NCBI GenBank assembly: GCA_039029935.1
Contig: JBCCFC010000795.1
Span: 1 to 6,525 of the forward strand
Direction of reading: 5' to 3'
Source of the DNA: G039029935 sp039029935
GTDB lineage: Bacteria > Chloroflexota > Anaerolineae > Caldilineales > Caldilineaceae
DNA: 6,525 nt
How positions within the stretch are numbered: the stretch's first letter is position 1; every line of letters starts with the position of its first letter. This document shows, piece after piece, positions 1 to 5,597 of this stretch. A model generated the notes under the pieces. It saw nothing but the letters and a program-made list of their open reading frames with translations, was not told the DNA's origin and ran no database searches. The position numbers and the translations under genes are program-made.

Positions 1-277
1 AGAAACAAGCGTGTAGCTTGTCCGTCTCAAGTGCAAATGGTGAATCCATATGGGTCAAAAATTGAAGAAATGGGTTCACCATATGTAAAATACAAAAGTT
101 CAGACAGTTAAGGCCGGTTTCACAATGATGTCAAACGAGCTCTTTGGCATCATTGTGAAACCGGCCTTAACTGTCTGAACTTTTGTATTTTACATATGGT
201 GAACCCATTTCTTCAATTTTTGACCCATATGGATTCACCATTTGCACTGGAGACGCACAAGCTACACGCTTGTTTCT
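1..277. repeat. Long near-perfect palindrome (foldback or MITE-like element)
   Basis: Bases 1-130 are the reverse complement of 148-277, with only two mismatches that I can find (22 against 256, and 29 against 249). The 17-nt centre contains GAGCTC and is itself partly self-complementary. The outer ends are AGAAACAAG (1-9) and CTTGTTTCT (269-277). Each arm also holds a smaller inverted repeat, ATGGTGAA at 37-44 against TTCACCAT at 75-82, so an arm could fold on its own. No open reading frame of note lies inside and no transposase is visible, so if mobile it would be non-autonomous. It lies directly downstream of pepT and could block read-through, but has no classical T-tract. The window starts at the outer edge of the palindrome, so the left boundary is unknown. 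An assembly or amplification artefact cannot be excluded. Confidence 0.9.
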
Positions 278-320
278 TTCCGTTTGAACCGCCCACAGGC
301 GGTGCGGTTACTATCAACTA
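269..320 (-). repeat. Gene-end repeat, copy L, with GC hairpin
   Basis: Read on the minus strand, this 52-bp stretch begins with the TAG stop codon of pepT, continues TTGATAGTAACC, forms a hairpin (CCGCC, loop TGTG, GGCGG; plus-strand 289-302) and ends in AAAGAAACAAG. A copy about 85% identical by eye occurs in opposite orientation at 4188-4238, right after the NACHT gene's stop. The hairpin stem is conserved between copies while its loop differs in length and sequence. It may act as a weak terminator or 3'-end stabiliser, but no U-run follows. The last nine bases overlap the end of the long palindrome. Confidence 0.75.
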
Positions 321-1592
321 TTCACTCCATAACTGCGCCAAATTCACCAACATACGCGTCGCCTTTGCCATATCTTGGACACTGACCCATTCGAGTGGGC
401 CGTGAATGTTCTGCATTCCTGTGAACAGATTCGGCGTGGGGACGCCCATTTCGGTGAGGCGTGAGCCATCCGTACCACCGCGAATGGGTGTGTTGATGAC
501 GGTCAGGCCAAGCTGTTCGACAGCCTTGGTTGCCAGATTAACGGGGCGCATGTCATTCTCCAGCCAATAGCGCATGTTGCGATACTGTGGCGTAATCTCA
601 CAGGTGATGGTGGCACGTGGTTCACTGGCTTGCACCTCGGCACAGATGGATTGGAGCAGTTCACCATGTGTGGCTAGCTTATCACGCTCAAAGTCACGGA
701 TGATAAATTGAAGCGTTGTCTCATGCGAGCCACCGACCTGTTGATAGAGATGGATAAAGCCTTCACGCCCCTCTGTCGTTTCAGGTGTCAACGTTTCTCT
801 GGGTAGTTTTTGGATAATGTCGGATGCTACAGTGAGTGCATTGACCATGACACCCTTGGCATCGCCTGGATGAATGGAAACACCTTGCACTGTCACCACC
901 CCCTTATCCGCCGAAAATGTCTCATAGACCACTTCACCCGCTTCGGCACCATCCAACGTGTAGGCAACATCCGCCCCCAAATCCTGTGGCAGGCGTTCAT
1001 GGACACCACGCCCAATCTCCTCATCGGGTGTAAAACAGACACGGACAGCACCATGTGGAATGTCCGGATGGTCGAGCAGATGTTTTGCCATTGTCATAAT
1101 GATGGTGACACCTGCTTTGTCATCCGCTGCCAATAAGGTCGTGCCGCTGGCGTTGATGATGTCATCACCCACTTTTGCAGCCAAATAGGGCAGTTCATCA
1201 GAGGAGAGAACCTGTGTGGCGTCATCGGGCAACACAATCGGCTCACCATTGTAGTTGTGATGCACAATGGGCTTGACGCCAAAGCCATTGAATTGCGCGG
1301 TTGTATCGACATGCGCCATAAATGCAATGGTCGGGACTTGCTTGTCGGGCACAGTTGAGGGGATGGTGGCGAGGCAGCAGGCATAGTCGGTTAAGGTCAC
1401 GTCACTGGCCCCCATCGCGGTCAACTCATCGGCCAATAGTCGCAGCAAATCCCACTGCCGTTCTGTGCTCGGTGTGCTGGTCGAGGCTTCATCGCTCTGC
1501 GTGTCAATCTGTACATAGCGCAGAAAGCGTTCTTCTAGCTCACTTGAAAATTGTTGAAAATCTTGGTTTGTCATCTTAAAATTTGTTTGCAT
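318..1592 (-). CDS. pepT: Peptidase T (tripeptide aminopeptidase, M20 family)
   Basis: A 424-aa cytoplasmic metallo-aminopeptidase predicted to release the N-terminal residue of tripeptides in peptide turnover. All expected two-zinc active-site positions of the M20B/PepT group are visible: MAHVDT with His94 and Asp96, AADDKAG with Asp157, TPDEEIG with Glu191 (general base) and Glu192, TLDGAEAGE with Asp214, and NIHGPLEW with His397. RGGTDGS at 371-377 is the usual substrate-side loop, and DTQSDE at 30-35 and PSTERQW at 41-47 match the typical PepT N-terminus. Length is slightly above the usual 405-415 aa. Met7 (codon 1572-1574) is an alternative start closer to family length. Before Met1 a GAAGG touches the ATG, too close for a normal Shine-Dalgarno, so the start is uncertain by six residues. 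The gene stands alone and is divergent from the NACHT gene. Its stop codon is the first triplet of the gene-end repeat. Confidence 0.95.
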   Translation of the reverse strand: MQTNFKMTNQDFQQFSSELEERFLRYVQIDTQSDEASTSTPSTERQWDLLRLLADELTAMGASDVTLTDYACCLATIPSTVPDKQVPTIAFMAHVDTTAQFNGFGVKPIVHHNYNGEPIVLPDDATQVLSSDELPYLAAKVGDDIINASGTTLLAADDKAGVTIIMTMAKHLLDHPDIPHGAVRVCFTPDEEIGRGVHERLPQDLGADVAYTLDGAEAGEVVYETFSADKGVVTVQGVSIHPGDAKGVMVNALTVASDIIQKLPRETLTPETTEGREGFIHLYQQVGGSHETTLQFIIRDFERDKLATHGELLQSICAEVQASEPRATITCEITPQYRNMRYWLENDMRPVNLATKAVEQLGLTVINTPIRGGTDGSRLTEMGVPTPNLFTGMQNIHGPLEWVSVQDMAKATRMLVNLAQLWSE

Positions 1593-1612
1593 CCTTCAAT
1601 CTATCGGGTCTA

Positions 1613-1647
1613 TAGGATTTCGTGAGCTTCAATCTTACGAAATCCTA
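1613..1647 (-). promoter_or_regulatory. Perfect 11-bp inverted repeat in the pepT leader
   Basis: TAGGATTTCGT (1613-1623) and ACGAAATCCTA (1637-1647) pair perfectly across a 13-nt loop. It lies 20 nt upstream of the pepT ATG on the minus strand. The 9-mer CTTCAATCT occurs in the loop (1627-1635) and again next to the pepT start (1594-1602), in direct orientation. It could be an mRNA leader hairpin or a dyad operator for a regulator. It is not a convincing terminator for either strand because no T-tract follows. Confidence 0.5.
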
Positions 1648-1689
1648 AGAGCCTATTTTGAACTCAATTGGTTAATGTGTCGTTCAGCT

Positions 1690-1719
1690 ATGATAGCGAT
1701 TGGACTATTTTAACATCAA
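1690..1719 (-). promoter_or_regulatory. Possible pepT promoter
   Basis: On the minus strand TTGATG (plus 1714-1719) and TATCAT (plus 1690-1695) are separated by 18 bp, a fair sigma-70-type match about 100 bp upstream of the pepT start. A transcript from here would include the 1613-1647 hairpin. The match is moderate and the region is AT-rich, so chance occurrence is possible. Confidence 0.3.
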
Positions 1720-1740
1720 CTTCATGATCCCATCAATCTA

Positions 1741-1749
1741 TGCTATACT
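1741..1749 (+). promoter_or_regulatory. Possible extended -10 promoter of the NACHT gene
   Basis: TGCTATACT is an extended -10 element (TGn followed by TATACT at 1744-1749). The sequence at normal -35 distance (TTCATG at 1721-1726) is a poor match, as is tolerated with an extended -10. Transcription would start near 1756 and give a leader of about 230 nt carrying both Y-shaped repeats. Confidence 0.35.
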
Positions 1750-1812
1750 CTCATCGTTATCAAATGTGTACAATCAGTTCAGTGATTCTCAAACCGAAAA
1801 CAAGGACAACGA

Positions 1813-1974
1813 ACAGTATCGTAGGTTGATTACCTGCGCCACAGATAATTAATTTGTGTTACTGGTTTATATTTCCCTATTTAGGGGCAAAGGACAGTAT
1901 CGCAGGTTGATTACCTGCGCCACAGATAGCCAATCTGTGTTACTGGGTTCTATTTTCCTTTTTAGGCACAAATC
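1813..1974 (+). repeat. Two 81-bp tandem units, each a potential three-way-junction RNA
   Basis: Unit 1 is 1813-1893 and unit 2 is 1894-1974. In each, CAGTA and TACTG (1814-1818 with 1860-1864; 1895-1899 with 1941-1945) enclose two hairpins: G(T/C)AGGT with ACCTGC around loop TGATT (1821-1837; 1902-1918), and CACAGAT with AT(T/C)TGTG around a variable 5-nt loop (1840-1858; 1921-1939). Over the 51-nt core the units differ at five positions: three in the second loop and two in stems. Both stem changes convert a G-C pair to a G-U pair only when read as plus-strand RNA. This suggests a transcribed structure in the NACHT leader. The 3' part of each unit also shares TTTCC and a short CCT...AGG. It is not recognised as a known riboswitch. 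A mobile palindromic repeat is the main alternative. Confidence 0.75.
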
Positions 1975-1985
1975 CTATTTGCAAC

Positions 1986-4187
1986 ATGAAAGACACAACT
2001 TCAAATCAACCAAAATCCACTAAAATATCCGTGGGCAACATTGACAATAGCATAGCTGTCGCGACTGGCGAAGTCGTTGACATGACGGTGACGATCAATC
2101 AGTACATTGATCCCAATAATGTCCGCAACCAACGTTACCACAAAGTACTACGTCAGGCCGTCAATCAATTCTGGATCAAGGGCGTTCTCAAGAGTTCACT
2201 CTATCGCGAAGTGCGTATTCGCCTGAAACTGGATGAGCAGCCCCATGCCGTTGACAACCAGCCTTGGGACTTAATTCTGCAACGGCCAAATCAGCCAGAC
2301 CGAACCATTGGCGACCATCAGCAAATACTCAATGTCTATGACGAGATGGGCGAACAACTGCTCATCCTTGGCTCGCCCGGCTCGGGCAAGACAACCACGC
2401 TGCTTATGCTAGCTGAATCTCTGCTGGCCCGTGCCGACGCTGACCCAACGCACCCCACACCCATTGTCGTCAACCTCTCATCGTGGCAGTCGGGGCAACC
2501 GCTGGCCGACTGGTTGGTCGAGGAACTGAACCAGCGCTACCAGATGCCCAAGAAAGTGTCACAGGGTTGGGTGGCAAATGATGAACTGATTCCACTGCTC
2601 GATGGGCTGGATGAGGTGGACGAAGATCGCAGAGAAGAATGCGTGGCCGCCATCAACGACTATCGCCGCGAACATGTCGTCAACATTGTTGTGTGTAGCC
2701 GTACCGAAGAGTATGAAGCACTGACGGACAAGCTGCAACTCCAAGGAGCCGTCGTCGTCCGTCCGCTAACACAGGTACAGATTGACCAATATATTGCCGA
2801 TCTCGGAGAACATGGTAAAACGCTGGCGCATGTGCTGGCCGGTGACACAGAGTTACGAGAGTTGGCCCAAACGCCACTGATGTTGAGCGTCATGACACTG
2901 GCCGTGCAGGGTGATGACCCACTGAGCAATGACCCAGAGCGCACCACAACTCAACGCCTCTTTAACCGCTATATCAAGCGCATGTTCCAACACCGGGAAC
3001 TTGAACACAAGTACAGCCAAGCGGACACACTCCACTGGCTGCAATGGCTGGCAAGCCAAATGGTCAAACGTAGCCAAACGTTCTTCTACATTGAGTATCT
3101 GCAACCAGATTGGCTTGGGGATCGTTCACGTATGAATGTATATCGGCTGAGTCTCGGGCTGATTACAGGTCTAAGTTTCGGACTGATGGCTACGGGTCTG
3201 AGTTTCAGACTGATTACAGGGCTGATTGAAGGGCTAGTTACAGGGGTGTATTTCACCCTAATTTCTGCCCTGGTTGCAAGGAATATTTTAAAGGAGGATT
3301 CGCAGCGGAGTTTAATGCGAGATAAACTGCTTAAAAGGGTTAAGTCAAATGAAGAACGTATTGCCTCAATTAACAATAAACTAAATTTTAAACTAAATGA
3401 ACTACTTAAAGATGTTAAATCGGGTGAAGAACGTCTTGCCTCAATTAACAATGAACCGAATTTCAAACTAGATGAACCGCTTAAAAACGTTAAGTCAGAT
3501 GAAGAACGTCTTGCCTCAATTAAAAATGAACTGAATTTCAAACTAGGTGAACTACTTAAAGACGTTAAGTCAGATGAAGAAAAATTTGCCTCAATTAAAA
3601 GTGAGCTGAGTTTCAAATTGGGTGAAATTCCGGTATATAAAGAAATCGATTTCACGAATAGAAATGGCATGATTCAATGGTTGATTATAGGGCTGATGGG
3701 AGGGCTGATTATAGAACAATGGCCAGCTAGGGCAAAGTCGAAAACAAAACCAAATCAAGGCATTTGGGCATTGTTAAGAAATTGTATGATTTTAGGTCTA
3801 ATTGCGGGGCTGACGGGAGGGCTGGTTTTCGGCCTGATGGAAGGGTTAGCTCTTAGCCTGATGGAAGGGCTGACGGATAAGCAGTTGGAAGGGCGGAGTT
3901 TTAGACTGACAGGAGGGCTGAATTTTAGCCTAGCGGGGGGAGGGCTGAGTTTTGTCATGATTGCAGGGTTGGGAGGGCTGACAACTTGTCTCAAACATTT
4001 TATCTTACGATTCTTACTATTCTATCACAGTCTTACTCCTTGGAACTACGCGCGTTTCCTAGACTACACATCAGAACGGCTCTTTCTGCGCAAGGTCGGT
4101 GGAGGCTATGTATTTATGCATCGCATGGTCTTGGAGCATTTCGCGGCGTTGACAGAGAAAGATATACAGTTGATAGTTGAAAATTGA
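1986..4187 (+). CDS. NACHT-type STAND NTPase with Gly-Leu-rich membrane domain
   Basis: A 733-aa bacterial NLR-like protein. Residues 14-40 are a polar, beta-prone segment with VGNIDNSIAVATG, a style seen at the start of many bacterial signalling ATPases. The NTPase domain covers about 120-330: Walker A GSPGSGKTT (129-137), Walker B with LLDGLDEVDED (204-214), a sensor-1-like VVCSRTEEY (235-243), and LAQTPLMLSVM (293-303) of the helical part. Residues 386-431, 562-579 and 600-680 are Gly-Leu-rich and hydrophobic, likely membrane-inserted. A charged stretch at 432-561 separates them and contains four 25-aa repeats (448-547). The tail (684-720: PWNYARFLDY, LRKVGGGYVF, HRMVLEHFA) resembles the conserved end of NACHT-membrane proteins. 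STAND NTPases oligomerise on sensing a ligand, and several bacterial NACHT proteins defend against phage; a membrane-acting defence role here is inference. No Shine-Dalgarno precedes the ATG. The final residues (about QLIVEN) are encoded by the GATAGTTGA repeat. Confidence 0.88.
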   Translation: MKDTTSNQPKSTKISVGNIDNSIAVATGEVVDMTVTINQYIDPNNVRNQRYHKVLRQAVNQFWIKGVLKSSLYREVRIRLKLDEQPHAVDNQPWDLILQRPNQPDRTIGDHQQILNVYDEMGEQLLILGSPGSGKTTTLLMLAESLLARADADPTHPTPIVVNLSSWQSGQPLADWLVEELNQRYQMPKKVSQGWVANDELIPLLDGLDEVDEDRREECVAAINDYRREHVVNIVVCSRTEEYEALTDKLQLQGAVVVRPLTQVQIDQYIADLGEHGKTLAHVLAGDTELRELAQTPLMLSVMTLAVQGDDPLSNDPERTTTQRLFNRYIKRMFQHRELEHKYSQADTLHWLQWLASQMVKRSQTFFYIEYLQPDWLGDRSRMNVYRLSLGLITGLSFGLMATGLSFRLITGLIEGLVTGVYFTLISALVARNILKEDSQRSLMRDKLLKRVKSNEERIASINNKLNFKLNELLKDVKSGEERLASINNEPNFKLDEPLKNVKSDEERLASIKNELNFKLGELLKDVKSDEEKFASIKSELSFKLGEIPVYKEIDFTNRNGMIQWLIIGLMGGLIIEQWPARAKSKTKPNQGIWALLRNCMILGLIAGLTGGLVFGLMEGLALSLMEGLTDKQLEGRSFRLTGGLNFSLAGGGLSFVMIAGLGGLTTCLKHFILRFLLFYHSLTPWNYARFLDYTSERLFLRKVGGGYVFMHRMVLEHFAALTEKDIQLIVEN
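3327..3626 (+). repeat. Four in-frame 75-bp tandem repeats (4 x 25 aa) in the NACHT gene
   Basis: Units lie at 3327-3401, 3402-3476, 3477-3551 and 3552-3626 and follow the pattern LLKxVKSxEERLASIxNELNFKLGE (shown here with variable residues as x). They are charged, Lys/Glu-rich and predicted helical, possibly coiled coil, with no Gly-Leu motif. Units 2 and 3 are about 87% identical in DNA by eye. The stretch is clearly more AT- and A-rich than the NTPase-coding part. All copies keep the frame, so unit number could change by slippage or recombination without breaking the protein. It sits between two hydrophobic blocks and would form a soluble loop or stalk. Confidence 0.92.
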
Positions 4188-4200
4188 TAGTTGACAGTAA
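4168..4200 (+). repeat. Short GATAGTTGA-type repeat overlapping the NACHT gene end
   Basis: AGTTGATAGTTGA (4168-4180 region) is followed by ATTGATAGTTGACAG, giving two or three imperfect copies of a TTGATAG unit. They encode the last residues of the NACHT protein, its TGA stop (4185-4187) and the beginning of the gene-end repeat. Related runs occur in reverse orientation at 311-320 (pepT stop) and 5547-5577 (aldolase leader). Confidence 0.6.
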
Positions 4201-4238
4201 CCCCGCCGCCTTCGGCGGTTCAATCGGAAAGAAACAAG
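4188..4238 (+). repeat. Gene-end repeat, copy R, with GC hairpin
   Basis: This starts at the base after the NACHT stop codon. It has TAGTTGACAGTAACC, a hairpin (CCGCC, loop TTC, GGCGG; 4206-4218), then TTCAATCGGAAAGAAACAAG. It is the inverted partner of copy L (269-320), so the two copies bracket pepT and the NACHT gene. The stem is kept while loop and flanking bases vary, which suggests selection on the structure or recent common origin. No U-run follows the hairpin, so a rho-independent terminator is not assured. Confidence 0.75.
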
Positions 4239-4346
4239 TGATCGTGTCGTACTCGTAGAGGTTTGATATATAAAACTCGTACTAGCTCGAAATATCAATT
4301 TAATACACTGTAAATATTTTTATTTGCACTAAAAATTCTTGTTTCT
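4230..4346. mobile_element. Possible 117-bp MITE-like element with 9-bp terminal inverted repeats
   Basis: AGAAACAAG (4230-4238) and CTTGTTTCT (4338-4346) are perfect inverted copies and are identical to the outer ends of the 1-277 palindrome. The AT-rich interior shows only minor direct repeats (CTCGTA at about 4252 and 4276) and no coding potential. I see no target-site duplication. The right end could match by chance, so this is tentative. Confidence 0.35.
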
Positions 4347-4370
4347 TAGGAGTGATATGGGCGATAGATT

Positions 4371-4421
4371 AGCCTGGCTTTAGCAGGCTTCGCTTATCAG
4401 CATGGGATTTCAATCCTATGC
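4371..4421 (+). promoter_or_regulatory. Two hairpins in the reductase leader, the second touching the ribosome binding site
   Basis: AGCCTG (4371-4376) pairs with CAGGCT (4384-4389) over a 7-nt loop. GCATGGGA (4400-4407) pairs with TCCTATGC (4414-4421) with one G-U pair, and the stem can extend by two pairs. The second hairpin ends at the base before the AGGAGG Shine-Dalgarno (4422-4427). This may influence translation. No clear promoter is visible in 4239-4370. Confidence 0.45.
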
Positions 4422-4433
4422 AGGAGGTTTTGG

Positions 4434-5417
4434 ATGGAATACATTAACTTTGGCTCGACAGGTCTCAAGGTCAGTCGGTTAGCCTTGGGGCTAGGGCTAC
4501 GTGGGCAGGATGATGAAACCGTTGCCCAACGCATGATTGAACACACACTCGACGTGGGCATCAACCTCATTGACTGCGCCAATGTCTATGGCGCAATGGA
4601 TGACCGCGCCAATGTGGGGCAATCGGAGCGTGTGCTGGGGCGTGTGTTACAGGGACGGCGTGACCGTGTGGTCGTCACCTCTAAAGTGACCTCACCGATG
4701 GGGCATGGTCCCAACGATTGGGGTGCATCACGCACACACATCATGCATCAACTGGAGCAATCGCTACGACGGCTCAATACAGATTATATTGATGTCTACC
4801 TCATTCATTTTCATGACGACACCACACCAGCCGAGGAGCTGGTACGCACATTGGATGACATTGTTCGTGCGGGCAAGGTGCGCTACATCGGCTGCTGTAA
4901 CCATCAGGCATGGCAGGTGTGCCGCGCCCTATGGTATGCCGACCGTGTTCATGCCGAGCCATACATGTGTGTCCAAAATCAATACAACTTGCTCCATCGT
5001 GGGCTGGAAGATGAAATGTTTGGCCTAATTCGCGAGACGGGATTGGGCGCAATGGCCTATAGCCCGCTGGCTGTTAGCCTATTGACGGGCATCTATGCAC
5101 CAGACGAACCACCGCCAGCCAACTCGTTCTGGGGTAGACCCAACAACCGTCTCGTATTCGAGAAGATGATGGCCGGACAAATTGGGCAAGTGGTAGCAAC
5201 ATTGCATGAAGTTGCCAGTGACCTAGATAAGACACCCGCACAGGTCGCCATCGCCTGGGTCCTCTCCCATCCAGAAATCACCTGTGCCATTGTCGGCTGT
5301 GACACACCAGAGCAGATGGATGATAACATCGGCGCATTGGGCTGGACACTCGCACCAGAACACCGCCAACGCCTAGATGAGGTCTCTAAACCACCCACCA
5401 ATGGCTACCGAGGATAA
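4434..5417 (+). CDS. Aldo/keto reductase
   Basis: A 327-aa cytoplasmic NAD(P)H-dependent oxidoreductase of the AKR (alpha/beta)8 barrel superfamily, predicted to reduce a carbonyl to an alcohol; the substrate cannot be read from the sequence. The N-terminal FGSTGLKVS is the family start. The catalytic tetrad is complete: Asp47 (LIDCANVYG), Tyr52, Lys84 (VVTSKV) and His125 (LIHFHDD). GKVRYIGCCN (147-156), QNQYN (181-185) and YSPLA (209-213) are barrel and cofactor motifs. In the C-terminal cofactor motif IVGCDTPEQMDDN (286-298), Asp290 stands where many NADPH-using relatives have Arg or Lys, so cofactor preference may differ. The start is well supported by AGGAGG at 4422-4427, six nt upstream. 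It reads in the same direction as the aldolase gene, but a strong promoter lies between them. Full length, no defects seen. Confidence 0.95.
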   Translation: MEYINFGSTGLKVSRLALGLGLRGQDDETVAQRMIEHTLDVGINLIDCANVYGAMDDRANVGQSERVLGRVLQGRRDRVVVTSKVTSPMGHGPNDWGASRTHIMHQLEQSLRRLNTDYIDVYLIHFHDDTTPAEELVRTLDDIVRAGKVRYIGCCNHQAWQVCRALWYADRVHAEPYMCVQNQYNLLHRGLEDEMFGLIRETGLGAMAYSPLAVSLLTGIYAPDEPPPANSFWGRPNNRLVFEKMMAGQIGQVVATLHEVASDLDKTPAQVAIAWVLSHPEITCAIVGCDTPEQMDDNIGALGWTLAPEHRQRLDEVSKPPTNGYRG

Positions 5418-5428
5418 TTTTGGTTGCG

Positions 5429-5457
5429 TTGACAGAAGTTCTCCGATTCACTATAAT
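5429..5457 (+). promoter_or_regulatory. Consensus sigma-70-type promoter
   Basis: TTGACA (5429-5434) and TATAAT (5452-5457) are both perfect consensus hexamers with the optimal 17-bp spacer. They lie 11 bp after the reductase stop. Transcription would begin near 5464 and drive the aldolase-family gene through a leader of about 134 nt. Confidence 0.85.
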
Positions 5458-5465
5458 GCGGGAAA

Positions 5466-5510
5466 GGTTGAAAGGTTGAAAAGTTGAAGGGTTGAAGAGT
5501 GGAAGGGTTG
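5466..5510 (+). repeat. 8-bp tandem repeat (GGTTGAAA-type) in the aldolase leader
   Basis: Units are GGTTGAAA, GGTTGAAA, AGTTGAAG, GGTTGAAG, AGTGGAAG and a partial GGTTG. The array starts at about the predicted transcription start. It is partly complementary to the 7-bp repeat at 5547-5577, for example GTTGAAGAGTG (5491-5501) with CACTCTTCCAAC (5539-5550) allowing one bulge, so the leader can fold into a long imperfect hairpin. Confidence 0.8.
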
Positions 5511-5546
5511 CTAGCTGCGCTCATCACTTTTCACTCATCACTCTTC

Positions 5547-5577
5547 CAACTATCAACTATCAACTATCAACTTTTAA
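5547..5577 (+). repeat. 7-bp tandem repeat (CAACTAT-type) before the aldolase gene
   Basis: Three exact CAACTAT copies (5547-5553, 5554-5560, 5561-5567) are followed by CAACTTTTAA. In reverse complement this is the same GATAGTTGA-type sequence found at the ends of pepT and the NACHT gene. It pairs imperfectly with the 5466-5510 array and stops just before the Shine-Dalgarno AGGAGA. Confidence 0.8.
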
Positions 5578-5597
5578 CTACCAAAGGAGAACCATTT

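Noticed and set aside
289..302. Classical rho-independent terminator of pepT
   Set aside because: The GC hairpin is real, but the bases after it on the minus strand are TTCAAACGG rather than a U-tract. It is kept only as part of the repeat.
196..405. Small plus-strand reading frame from the palindrome into the pepT end
   Set aside because: It overlaps the palindrome arm and antisense pepT, has no ribosome binding site and no recognisable protein features.
1814..1864. tRNA or tRNA-like gene from the cloverleaf-like fold
   Set aside because: Three arms only, no T-loop consensus, no anticodon arm and no CCA-type acceptor.
1813..1974. CRISPR-like array
   Set aside because: There are only two units, adjacent with no unique spacers, and the units are internally structured; no cas gene is present.
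3086..3670. 194-codon minus-strand reading frame opposite the NACHT repeats
   Set aside because: Its Ser/Leu-rich repetitive translation is the antisense of the 75-bp units; the plus frame has full domain evidence.
4239..4370. Reductase promoter in the AT-rich stretch
   Set aside because: Candidate TTGATA and TATAAA-like hexamers exist, but no pair has acceptable spacing.
5499..5597. GTG-initiated 33-residue N-terminal extension of the aldolase
   Set aside because: It is encoded by intergenic repeats and lacks a good ribosome binding site, while ATG 5598 has AGGAGA at proper distance and matches the family N-terminus.
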